This document shows positions 1 through 8,753 of a stretch of DNA of 64,000 bases, piece by piece. Positions within the stretch are counted from its first letter, which is position 1. The number at the start of each line of letters is the position of its first letter. The notes below the pieces were generated by a model, which did not search any database, was not told the origin of the DNA, and worked only from the letters and a program-made list of their open reading frames with translations. The position numbers were made by a program, and so were the translations under genes. The DNA lies in contig NC_087070.1 in assembly GCF_963678635.1 (NCBI RefSeq), positions 12,250,539 to 12,314,538 of the forward strand, written 5' to 3'. This DNA is from Symsagittifera roscoffensis (taxonomy: Eukaryota > Xenacoelomorpha > Acoela > Convolutidae).

Positions 1-700
1 AGTTTTTCAACAGTTTTCATAAATTTTAGATTTAAAAAATTCCAAATAGAAAAGGTTGAATTCTCAACTTTATAACATGAGGTGCTGTTAGGGTACTCTC
101 AGGCGTTGCAAATCTTGAATCCAATTTTAACCGCGCAAATCTTTTCATGTTCCGAGATATGACTTTTTTTAGGTTTTAGTTATGACATCAGATATAACAT
201 CAGAAAATTTAGATTTGAAAAATTCCAGAAAAGTTTAAAATTATCAACCCTGTAGTCGGGTGCTTTAGAGGTACTCTCAGGGATTGCAAGTTGTACCCTC
301 AAAGGCGACTGCTCAAATGCCTTTAATATGACGTTTTTTTCAATATTTCTCTAAATTTTTCTAAAGAACTTGTATTAAAATGAAACGTTTCATAATTTGA
401 ATTTCCCAACCCTACAATGGGGCGGTAACTGGGTACTCTCAGGTTTTTTAATTCTAGCCTCCAAGTTTGATTGCTCTGATCATCTTAGTTTCTGAGATAT
501 GCCGTTTGTAATGCTTTTGCAAAATTTTTCTTAGAACTTAAGATCCAAAATAAATTCGAAATACTCAACACTAGTTTGAAATACTCAACACTATGGCGAG
601 GTGCTCTGAAGGTACTCTCAGGTGGGTTGCCTGGACTTCAATTATGACTGCTCAACTAAAAGACTCTTATATAGGTCTTGCTTGATCCAGTTGTCTCAAG
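1..700. repeat. Diverged tandem repeat array, ~170-bp units
   Basis: Four diverged copies share the core GGTACTCTCAGG, starting near 92, 270, 432 and 611, so the spacing is about 178, 162 and 179 bp. Around each core the same order recurs: a phrase like 'ctcaac..t.taa', a G-rich run, the core, then an A/T-rich stretch containing 'gagatatg' in two units. No reading frame is preserved between units, so this is noncoding satellite-like DNA. The array probably continues upstream of the window. Confidence 0.75.
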
Positions 701-1839
701 TTTCGTTAAGGTTATCAAAAAAGCGCCAATCATAAATCGTTTTAGAGATTCAAAGAGCTAGAAGGGTATCTATTTTTTCTAGATAATTCGAAAGTTGAGA
801 TTTTTTTCAACTAAGTCAGTGTTTTTTTTAATGTTTACTTGCGATCATTACTCGTTACCCTTCCAATCTTCGATTGGCTATGTTTTTATGGTTGCATTCG
901 TTTCGCTATCTAGCTTTCATATTTTTTATGTATCAGCAGCTTTTTTATGTTCATTAATCTGTTTGAAGCACCGGAAGTGCGTTACACGCTAGTTTTTTTA
1001 TCAGCTCAGAATTTTTAGGCATGAAGAATTTCTGCTTAGGTATTTTCGGCTTTGTAACCGTTTGGTAACTAAAATTCAAGTTCAATCAACCATCCTTCGA
1101 ATTTGGCGTAGAGTTAGCACAACTGCGGGAGACGTCAAAGGCCTGTGGTTCGAATACGGTCGGGATCTGTGTTTTGTTTTGCGAACCAGAGTTTTTGTGC
1201 TTTTTCGTTTGTTATTGCTTTCCGTCGGTTTGTTAGTTGGCTTAGTTCCTGTAGCCCGAGTTTTTTTGAGGATTCGGCTTTTTGAGGGTTTGGAAAGATA
1301 TTTCACCTGTGATCATTTTTCGTAAAGTTATGGGGGTTTAAAAGTTGCCAATTTGGGACAATAAACGCGCGATATATTTGACGCTATTAACGCGTGAGCT
1401 GAGATTTAATCCGAGAACTCGTTTCATAATTGATTTGTTACTGGGAGCGAAGTTAATCACTTTGTACTTAATATGGCGTGTGGGTGATGATTTTCACAAA
1501 AAATCTCAAATTAAAAAAACATCATTTTCATTTTAATATATTTAATTTTTTCACGTTATTACTGATCCATAGACTGCTGCATTAATTGAGGCATGTTAGT
1601 TGGTAAATTTGTTTTTTTAATCAAATTGACTGGTAGTGCTAATGCGTCATAATTGGCCTGCGTCACTTAAGAAATTTTGCAGACTCAATTTTTACTCATT
1701 CAGTTTTTCCCAGTAGCGTTATCGGTCAAATTTTTGCTTGGGTATGCGAAGCGCAACTTCGGCTGTGTAATTTTCTTGAAAAACAGTTGAACAATTTTCG
1801 GCCTAGTTTCCGTCGGCTCATTTTCCGTTTTTAATGGCT
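701..1839. other. Intergenic DNA with dispersed repeat, no gene seen
   Basis: Short open frames here start with non-AUG codons or are unremarkable. Part of the stretch (about 1290-1450) is recognisably similar to 61430-61590: both contain 'tgtgatcattttt..aaagttatg.gggtt' followed by a 'gcgcgatatat'-like string and a 'gagctgagattaat'-like string. It is therefore a dispersed host repeat rather than a gene. Confidence 0.5.
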
Positions 1840-3430
1840 TTTATTTTATCGGCCTGCTTTGTAGATCATGGATTCTAATTGGATTTGATTTTTTTTACGT
1901 TGATTGAAAGTTGTAGTTTGTCATTTTACGAAAGTATGGTTTCCAATAATTTTGTTTTTGATAGTTTTTTTTTTTAAATTAAACGGTTTTGGCTTAAGTT
2001 GTGTCGGCTTTGTAGTAGTTTTGATATATGAAAAATTTATGTTAGACAAAATCAATATTATCAAAATGTATGGGATTGAGTTTTCTTGAATTTTTTTTGT
2101 CACTTTTGAATTTTTTGTAGTTTGGTAGAAAACGGCTCTTGCGATTTTCAAAAAAGATATCAATAAAAAAACTCCTGTTCATCTGTGTGCCTGCATAATC
2201 TTTTAATATCTTTATTAATGTACCTTACTCTGAACGGACTTCGAAAATTTCTTTGGGGGGAATATTTGCCCCGAATTTTTGAATTTTTTCTCGTTTTCTC
2301 AAAAACGACTCTCCCACATATGAGATTTTTGGCTTATTGAATAGAACGGTTTGTCGAACATTTTTCCGGATTTGCTGCTACGCCCAATTTTTTTTCAATA
2401 AAACAGGTTAAGGCCCTCGGAAAAGTCCACTTTTCGCTTTTTTTGAACGTTTTTTTGTCTTCTCGATAATTGATGTCACAAGTCTGAAGTTTGGGTTCAA
2501 TCGTTCAATCGAACCAATAGGTTGTGGAAATTTGCTTTGAATTATCGACTATGCCCAGTTTTTTTAAATACAAAAGATATGGCCCTCGAAAAAATTAATT
2601 CTTGGTTTATGTATCGATTTTCGAAACTATTTAACTTGTTTTAGAAAACTTCCCTCCCATAACTTGAGTTCTTGCGTGCAATCGAAACACAAGGTTGTGC
2701 GAATCTCTTCTGCATGAGCGGCTTTTCCCAAACACAATTTAAGCACAAAAGATATGGCCCTCGAAAAAGTTATGAAACTTTTGTACCGTTTTGAAACTTT
2801 TGACTTGTCTCGAAAACTACCCAGCTTCTTTTTAGATTGAGTTCAATCGAAAAACCCGATTTCGGAAATATTTTTTGCTTTAGCGGCCGCTTCTTTTTTT
2901 GCAGAAAAATGTTATGGGGTTCGAAAAGTCTTTGAACGTTTGACCGTTTCTTAGAGTTTTTTGAACGTTTGACGTTTGAACGTTTTTGAACGTTTGACCG
3001 TTTCTTAGAGTTTTTTTGACTTTTCTTAGAAACTACCCTATGAAATCTTAGATGAATGGTTGAAATAACCGATGGTGATACTATTTCCTACAGTAGCGGC
3101 GACTCCTCATTTTTTAAAAGAAAAATGTGATATCTCTGGGAAGATTTCTATTTCTCAAAAGTAACGAAACAACTAAGGTTTTTGGCGAAGTCTAATTTTT
3201 GATATTATTCAATTTGTTCCGCATCAGTATAACAAATTCCAAAAACATCTAACAGTTACCTCTAGCTTTAGCTGGGTCCCTTGTTATCTTTTATCGAGAT
3301 TTACAAACCTTTCGGTTTACTTTTGGTTTTTTTCACATTTTTCATTTTTTTACTTATTTTATATTCGTAATGCATCGCAGGTGTTGCAAAGCTCCGCTTC
3401 GCCTCTGTGTAAAAATTATCCAACAGGTAG
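1840..3430. repeat. Dispersed repeat module, copy 1, with internal ~170-bp units
   Basis: This stretch has the same order of landmarks as 29740-31350: 'atcatggact/attc', 'tgtgcctgcata', 'gggggaatatttg.cc', 'ctctc..atat.gattttt', then several units with the phrase 'ggccctcgaaaaag', ending in 'gcgaagctccgcttcgc' or a close variant. Internal units are spaced about 168-175 bp (near 2411, 2579, 2756 and 2929). No conserved reading frame is visible. It is probably a noncoding host repeat family with internal satellite-like units. Confidence 0.6.
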
Positions 3431-3705
3431 CTCCAGCTTAGACCGGACCACTAGTAGGTGCAATAAAGTAGCCACAAAATTGTTGCCTAATTTTTAGTTT
3501 TGGTTGTATGAGTATTAATTTTCAGCCGCTCGTATTTGGTTCTACCCAAGTGGCTCTAACCACTGCTGATTTTGCACGCTGAACTTTGTTCCTATTTGTT
3601 CGTTCTATTTTCACATGCGAGCGTAGTATTACATTAAGAATCTATTTTTTTTCTAAACCAACTCGCGATTATTGGCACAGGAGTGGCTAGTGTTTGGCTA
3701 TTGTC

Positions 3706-3772
3706 AAGCGACCGTGGTGCAGATGCGAGTATGTGATACTCGTAATCTGCAGGGCGGAGACTCAATTCCGGC
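3706..3772 (+). repeat. tRNA-like relic (SINE head or tRNA pseudogene)
   Basis: A five-pair stem CGAGT/ACTCG encloses the seven-base loop ATGTGAT, which has the layout of an anticodon arm with GTG as anticodon (histidine-like). A D-arm-like 'GTGGTGCAGATGCG' precedes it. A degraded T-arm-like 'GGAGACTCAATTCC' follows. The T arm is imperfect and no acceptor stem can be closed, so a functional tRNA is unlikely. Two more tRNA-like pieces lie within 600 bp. Confidence 0.35.
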
Positions 3773-4004
3773 ATACAGCTAAACTTTTTTTAAGGCTTTT
3801 AATGTTACCGTTTTTCTTTCATTTTTTCTTAAGATCTTTAGAGCTCTTTCTTGCCGCTTTCTCGCTGGTATTTGAGAAAACAACCAGCAACTGAAAAAAT
3901 AGAATAAATACTTTAATTTTACCATTTTATTTCGTGTTTGATTTTTAAGGGTGATTAATTTGCAACTGTTGTGTTACTTGTGATTGTTTCGTGCTTGATT
4001 TTTC

Positions 4005-4072
4005 CTGTGGGGCTCGAACAGGACCATATGTGCCCTTATTTAGATGGTTTAGTCACTGTACCAACCAGTCTT
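4005..4072 (-). repeat. tRNA-like relic, minus strand
   Basis: Read on the minus strand, an A-box-like TGGTTGGTACAGTG is followed about 35 bases later by a B-box-like TGTTCGAGCCC. These are the internal RNA polymerase III promoter boxes of tRNAs and tRNA-derived SINEs. The flanking stems do not pair well enough to call a tRNA gene. Confidence 0.35.
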
Positions 4073-4215
4073 ATAATGGCGCAGAGAAGAATTAAGCATT
4101 AGCTCATCGAGAATTACTAACTCAATATCAGTTGTTTCTAGTATTTCTGCCTAATAATTTTTTCTAAATAAAAAAATTGTGAAATGATTAAAAAATTGTC
4201 AATTCTTGCATTTTT

Positions 4216-4288
4216 GCAGACTGGTCAGCATCGTGCCTTGCGAATTTGGCTCAATACGCAGGGGCCAGGGTTCGATCCAGCTGAGACT
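4216..4288 (+). repeat. tRNA-like relic, plus strand
   Basis: ACTGGTCAGCATCG resembles a tRNA D-arm/A-box. GGGTTCGATCC at 4268-4278 is a near-perfect B-box with the usual spacing. The anticodon and acceptor arms cannot be closed convincingly. It is the third tRNA-like piece between 3.7 and 4.3 kb, which suggests a SINE cluster. Confidence 0.4.
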
Positions 4289-5011
4289 ATTTATGTTTTG
4301 TAGAAGTTTAATGGAAATCAAACAAGTAAATCTGCCGCCTATTGTAATATAACACCGGTTTCTTGGACAAAAATGTTAATGCTGTTCCTCGGGTGTGATG
4401 TATTAATGAAAAACGAGAAAAAGACTGTTTTTTTTTTCGAATGAAATTGCTTTCTGTTTCGGGAGTTCAGAAAAGCTTAAAATTTTTTGACAGACATATT
4501 TGCTTTTTCCTAGCCTTTTTGGCTTGTTTATGCACTGTCAAAATTTTTTTAAAATTGCTAAAACAAGTAGTAAGAAACTTCATCTACGTTAAGTTGATTT
4601 CATCCTATGTTCATCTTAAATTCATTTGCAAAATGGAAGTTAATATACGCTCTCCAATAGACGGTGCGAAGAATGCGCTCGGCTTTAAGTTTCAAAAAAG
4701 ATTTTGAATCGTAGCGTTTGCAGCACAAAAATAAAATTTACATATTGATCCATGTTTCCGTGCAAAATGTTTGTTCGATCTATAAATTGTCAAATATAAA
4801 GGTAGTTGAAGATAATTCACGGTTAACTCAGTTTGAATTCACTGTATCTTGAAGTATCATTTGTCGCACAAATCAAGTATCGTCACAGGCTCCCTGAATT
4901 CGGTGTCCTACGTTTTAACACCACTGGAATTAACATCGTTGTGCTTTTTTACCTTATCTTCACTCATGTAAAATTTAAATCTCTGAAATTTTATCTCCTA
5001 TTTGTTTTAAC
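4289..5011. other. Host DNA upstream of the large retroelement, no gene seen
   Basis: AT-rich unique-looking DNA. Open frames at 4441-4707 and 4833-5015 have no recognisable motif. The second runs into the LTR boundary by chance. This is the left half of the pre-insertion site; host sequence resumes after the 3' LTR. Confidence 0.5.
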
Positions 5012-5015
5012 ATAA
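5012..5015. repeat. Target site duplication ATAA (left)
   Basis: The four bases before the 5' LTR (ATAA) equal the four bases after the 3' LTR (23942-23945). Short 4-6 bp target duplications are normal for integrases of LTR retroelements. This supports a single intact insertion event. Confidence 0.85.
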
Positions 5016-5130
5016 TGGAACCTGATCTAAACTACATTTTATGATTGGATAAATTAGATATTTTACCAATGTAAAGTATTTAATATTAACCAATCATGAT
5101 CCATCTGACTAACAATCCACTTATTTGTAA

Positions 5131-5158
5131 GTGCTGAAATTACTTGTAATTTCAGCAC
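5131..5158 (+). promoter_or_regulatory. Perfect LTR hairpin/dyad
   Basis: GTGCTGAAATTAC, two T's, then its exact reverse complement: a 13-bp stem. The same dyad is in the 3' LTR (23647-23674). In the four LTRs of the minus-strand relatives the stem is kept although bases differ. One A-T pair becomes G-C through changes on both sides, one pair is mismatched, and the loop varies. This points to selection on the fold, as an RNA structure or as a dyad protein site. Which of the two cannot be told from sequence. Confidence 0.65.
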
Positions 5159-5287
5159 CAGAGAGATTTAAATTTAACTTAGAAATTAGTTGACTCTCCA
5201 AGAAGACTTCAGCAACCGCAATAAACCAGTATACCCTAGATCTATTGAGCCTAGCAGAGACTAGTTAAACAACCTGAGACTAGATAG

Positions 5288-5295
5288 TATAAGAG
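5288..5295 (+). promoter_or_regulatory. Putative LTR TATA box
   Basis: TATAAGAG sits about 270 bases into the LTR and is preserved in the LTRs of the deleted relatives at 44.3-52 kb. It is a plausible RNA polymerase II core promoter. If it is used, transcription would begin about 25-30 bases downstream and the R region would be the last ~100 bases of the LTR. Confidence 0.45.
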
Positions 5296-5427
5296 TAAGA
5301 TTAGGATCGGTATTAGACTAAGAAGTTGCACGAATCTATCCGGCCGAAAATAAGATAGCGTGACGAGCAGACGGTGTACCCTATCCGAAATTACTCTATG
5401 AGTTATACCCATCGGTCATAACTCATC

Positions 5428-5450
5428 TGGTGCGACCATAAGTCTCGAAC
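5428..5450 (+). promoter_or_regulatory. Putative tRNA primer binding site
   Basis: Two bases after the LTR comes TGGTGCGACC followed by ATAAGTCTCGAAC. Its complement ends in CCA and contains GTTCGAGAC, resembling a tRNA 3' end with its T-loop. The relatives keep it with changes (TGGTGCAACC at 46896-46918, minus strand). The spacing between the T-loop-like part and the CCA is one base short of a standard tRNA, so the primer tRNA is not assigned. Confidence 0.6.
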
Positions 5451-6072
5451 AAGACCTTAATAGCTTAGAATTAACCAATAATAGATTAGAATTTAGACAA
5501 AACATTTACAAAATGTTATACGACAATAATTTAATCGAAATGTCTCTACGACTCAATAGATCAGAGCCAATATTCCGAACGATAACAGAACTACCCGGAA
5601 TTGGAAGAAGACCTCGAACCAGAGACGACATACGACAAAGCAGAAACTTACCATATAGTTATATGATAGTTCGGCAAAAGCCAGAACAAACTTTTGTATT
5701 TAGAATACTACTAGCAATGAATTTAGATTTTCATTTGCAAACATAAAATTTTGAAGTCAATCTTCAAAATCATTACAGGCGCTAAACAAAATTATTAATA
5801 TACAATAACGATTGATAAAAAGAGCTCAGATCGTTTTCCTAATTTCTGCAGTAATATACAAAACATGTTTAAAAAATATTTATTGAAAAAACAAAATAAA
5901 AATTAGTAGCATGACAATAAATGGTTAGTAATTATAAATCATCCTGTTGTTCCAGCTTCATCACCTAAACATAACAGCATTCATAAGCTCACTAATATCA
6001 TAAAAATACTAAATCTTTTCTTTACACAAATTTAAATCATTTTAAACTTAAATTCACTTAATTTTAAAATCA

Positions 6073-6157
6073 GATCATCAAGGCTTATCCTTGGATCTTA
6101 AATCATTTTCTATTTAATTAAATTTAAAACTTGATCATCAAGGCCTATCCTTGGATC
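6073..6157 (+). promoter_or_regulatory. Paired leader hairpins, possible packaging or dimerisation signal
   Basis: The string GATCATCAAGG, a five-base loop and CCTTGGATC occurs at 6073-6097 and again at 6133-6157, exactly 60 bp apart, with one base difference in the loop. Each folds as GATC + CAAGG pairing with CCTTG + GATC, with a two-base bulge. Retroviral packaging signals often consist of repeated small hairpins between the LTR and gag. The role here is inference. Confidence 0.45.
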
Positions 6158-6237
6158 AAAAAGAACAACTTTGTTCTCCCCCACCCACTTAATTAGTGTC
6201 TAACGACCTCAAACGTCGATTCACAATCCAACCCTTT

Positions 6238-6263
6238 AAAAAAAAAAAAAAAAAAAAAAAAAA
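6238..6263 (+). repeat. A26 homopolymer tract in the leader
   Basis: Twenty-six consecutive A's inside the element's leader, followed by CCCAGG. It is not flanked by a target duplication or a SINE-like body, so it need not be a retroposed tail. The tract is prone to length variation and to sequencing error. Confidence 0.9.
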
Positions 6264-6691
6264 CCCAGGACTAATAGAAATTTTTGAACAAAACTAATCA
6301 TTCAAATTAGGATAAACAGTGAAGAACTTCGGTTATTCATCCTTCACTTGATCCCCCCTCTTACCAGACCCAGGATAAATCTTAGACTTAGTAAGTTTAA
6401 AATAGTATCTAACGAACTACTCGCGTTCTAATTATACCTGAACCTTGTGGATCGATTTACTATTCTCCAACCCTGAACACAATCACTACCCTTAAGTAAG
6501 ATTAAGTAAGTTAACACCTTAGCTTATACTAGCCACGAGAAAGTATAAAATCATTCTTCGGAATTGATATACTTTTCTCCCCAACACTGAACAAATAGAC
6601 CCAGGTTAGGCTAACAAAAAATCGTAAGGACTAACAGTTTAAGCAAATAGAAATCATTTAACAACCTTTTGCACCCGTCATCCTAAACCTT

Positions 6692-7159
6692 ATGTCATTT
6701 AAAAACCTAGGAAATAAACAAACAATCGTTTTACACAATTGTGAAATAGATAACAAAAAATACGACCTTGTAATCACACCTCATACACAAACAGTTGGAT
6801 ACATTAGAACAAAACGACAAACATTAAAGAGAAAAATAATAACTAAACAAAGACAACTAACACGAAAAAGATTTTCAAAAAATCGAAACGGATTTTCAGA
6901 ATCAAAAACCAACAGTTTAGACGAACTTTATAAACTAAAAGAATCAATAGATAAAAATTGCCCAATTCACGATCAATTATATTTCTCTGACTCAGAAACA
7001 ACTTCAAATTCATCAAAAAAAGGAAAAAGAAGAATAAAAAAGCAGTATAAACACAAACCAGTACATTTATACAATTGGAATCAACCAATTAGACACATTG
7101 ATAATTACATATTAACAGTCATCGAACGAAAAAATGAGCTAAACGCACACCCCAGGTGA
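6692..7159 (+). CDS. ORF1, basic N-terminal gag-region protein (155 aa)
   Basis: First AUG-initiated frame of the retroelement. The product is strongly basic, with Lys/Arg-rich blocks at about residues 38-66 and 110-120 and an acidic/serine stretch in between (SDSETTSNSSKKGK). No zinc knuckle or membrane segment is seen and I do not recognise the family; matrix-like or nucleic-acid-binding roles are possible. It ends with TGA at 7157-7159. The next frame (ORF2, +1) is already open from 7143, so ORF1 could run into ORF2 by a +1 frameshift in the overlap 7143-7159, which includes the run CCCC. ORF3 lies in the same frame as ORF1. This copy may therefore have suffered indels in one long ancestral gag-pol frame, or may use programmed shifts. 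Confidence 0.7.
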   Translation: MSFKNLGNKQTIVLHNCEIDNKKYDLVITPHTQTVGYIRTKRQTLKRKIITKQRQLTRKRFSKNRNGFSESKTNSLDELYKLKESIDKNCPIHDQLYFSDSETTSNSSKKGKRRIKKQYKHKPVHLYNWNQPIRHIDNYILTVIERKNELNAHPR

Positions 7160-8753
7160 AGAAAGTCCAGATGATGATGATATCTTCCCCTTTATCGTAG
7201 ATGCAACCACTGATAGAGGACAGCATATATTTTGCAAAAATTTACTCTTAAATTTGTTTGAACCCGGAATCAGTCCATGTAAAACAGAGTTCCCAGATGT
7301 AAAAATCAAAAGACAAATTATCGATCACTATCTAAAAGATATATGTAATCTAACACAACAATACGGAATCTACTCCATAGAATTCAACTCACCAAATCAG
7401 AATCACAATAAATATATAATTCAAACAGACGACCTTGATTTAGAATTTTCAAAAGTATTCTCAGAATATATAAAAAGCATCCAATATCATAACTCACAAA
7501 GAGCAAACTCCATATTCACCAATGAAGTTTTTGCGATAATATATAGTTATATATCGATATTAGAAAACGAAATCCAGATACCAAATGTCTCACCGACAGA
7601 AACATCTAAACATATAAGAGTACGACACGAAATCACACTACTCTCTAGTTTTCTAAATATAATTAAAGAAAATTTCACGAAAGATGAAGTTTCCCAACAT
7701 ACAAAACACGACTTACAAAAAATTTTGGCATGGTTCATAATAGATTATTTCACACATAACATTGATTTTATTTCACAAGCAAGAAAAAATTTTAGACCCC
7801 AAAACTCAAACGATGATACTGCCATCACAGAACAATCAGACTATGTTTGGGACCCCGAATGGTCTCATCCCGCATTCATAAACTTCCCACAATCAATCTC
7901 AAGTCAAGCAATAAGTACGATATCTTATGTAAGAGATTATGTAAGAGTAATACCATTAACCATTGATGCAACACCATTAAACTATAATACATTCTTACCC
8001 GATATGCAAAATAATAGTTTAAACTCTACAGTCATACACAATGAAAACCTCAATGGAACTAGGAATCTTACTCAACAAGATATCCAGACACCATCACACT
8101 TCATAAATGAAGAAATCGTACACACAACAACTACACAACAAAGTATTTCACCAATACGTCCCAACTTAACAACACCAAGAAATACAAACCCTTCACAAAC
8201 ACAGGTAACCTTACAATCAACCGTTAAACCTTCGGTTGCCCCAAAATATTCACACATGGATTACCAAACATACAGACCTATGACAATACCGCCAAAAACA
8301 CGCAAAACGTTCACTAGAAACAATTTTGCAGACCATAATTATAATTACACACATCCATCAAAAACAAATTATCAACCGCAAAAAATTTTTAGTAATTATA
8401 CAAGATCTCGAAACTGGGATAACTCAATGGCACCACCTAAATCAGTAAATTTCCAAACAAATTTACATCCTCCACAGGATCGTAGTGAAAACTATCCATT
8501 TTTTCAACAAAATAAAAATAAAAAACAAACATCTTATCAAATGGATTACTTATCCTCAGATGATGATTTCTTACAACCAGATATATTTGCACCCTATAAT
8601 CAAGAATATCGTGGACAAGGAATACAGAAACCACATACACATCATAGAATTTTTTCTCCACAACCAATAGATACACAAAATCAACTCCAATTCAGCAACA
8701 AAACCCAATTAATACACAATCTTTTCAACCAATTCAGCAACAAAACCCAATGA
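7143..8753 (+). CDS. ORF2, gag-region protein without an AUG start (~536 codons)
   Basis: The frame is open from 7143 (after a TAA at 7140-7142) to TGA 8751-8753. Its first methionine codon is not reached until 8004, about 287 codons in, so it almost certainly depends on entry from ORF1 by +1 frameshift, or was once fused to it. The N-terminal half looks globular: an acidic DDDD stretch, then helical regions, then a WDPEW motif near residue 240. The C-terminal half is rich in Gln, Asn, Pro, Thr and Tyr and probably disordered. No domain is recognised. It ends in an imperfect 42-bp direct duplication (8687 and 8729) and overlaps the start of ORF3 as ATGA. The ORF3 frame is already open from 8648. 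Confidence 0.65.
   Translation, partial: THTPGEESPDDDDIFPFIVDATTDRGQHIFCKNLLLNLFEPGISPCKTEFPDVKIKRQIIDHYLKDICNLTQQYGIYSIEFNSPNQNHNKYIIQTDDLDLEFSKVFSEYIKSIQYHNSQRANSIFTNEVFAIIYSYISILENEIQIPNVSPTETSKHIRVRHEITLLSSFLNIIKENFTKDEVSQHTKHDLQKILAWFIIDYFTHNIDFISQARKNFRPQNSNDDTAITEQSDYVWDPEWSHPAFINFPQSISSQAISTISYVRDYVRVIPLTIDATPLNYNTFLPDMQNNSLNSTVIHNENLNGTRNLTQQDIQTPSHFINEEIVHTTTTQQSISPIRPNLTTPRNTNPSQTQVTLQSTVKPSVAPKYSHMDYQTYRPMTIPPKTRKTFTRNNFADHNYNYTHPSKTNYQPQKIFSNYTRSRNWDNSMAPPKSVNFQTNLHPPQDRSENYPFFQQNKNKKQTSYQMDYLSSDDDFLQPDIFAPYNQEYRGQGIQKPHTHHRIFSPQPIDTQNQLQFSNKTQLIHNLFNQFSNKTQ

Larger units (their letters stand above)
5016..5425 (+). repeat. 5' LTR (410 bp)
   Basis: Starts TGGAACC and ends ATAACTCA (TG...CA ends). 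It matches 23532-23941 base for base by eye. It carries a TATAAGAG box at 5288-5295, conserved in the minus-strand relatives, and a perfect hairpin at 5131-5158. AATAAA at 5220-5225 lies upstream of the TATA box, so it is probably not the poly(A) signal of the element in this LTR. Confidence 0.95.
5451..6691 (+). other. Retroelement 5' leader with a short upstream ORF
   Basis: This 1.2-kb untranslated leader precedes ORF1. A 77-codon AUG-initiated frame (5513-5746) has no known domain. Its internal stretch 'atgtctctacg' is preserved in the deletion derivatives, so at least its start region is an old part of the leader. The leader also holds two repeated hairpins, an A26 tract and GTAAGT splice-donor-like sites at 6391 and 6504. 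Those donors could make spliced subgenomic RNA for the downstream ORFs, as in other env-bearing retroelements (inference). Confidence 0.55.

Noticed and set aside
1-700. CRISPR-like array
   Set aside because: Units are ~170 bp and diverged, without short identical repeats or spacers, and the DNA is from an animal nucleus.
8485-8670. 61-aa frame inside ORF2
   Set aside because: Lies in the third frame of a low-complexity A-rich region. Better explained as an overlap shadow of ORF2.
8660-8753. Canonical -1 slippery heptamer for ORF2 to ORF3
   Set aside because: A AAA CCC occurs twice, but not in register with the ORF2 codons (AAC AAA ACC). A classical -1 site is therefore not supported, and the ATGA overlap is the better explanation.
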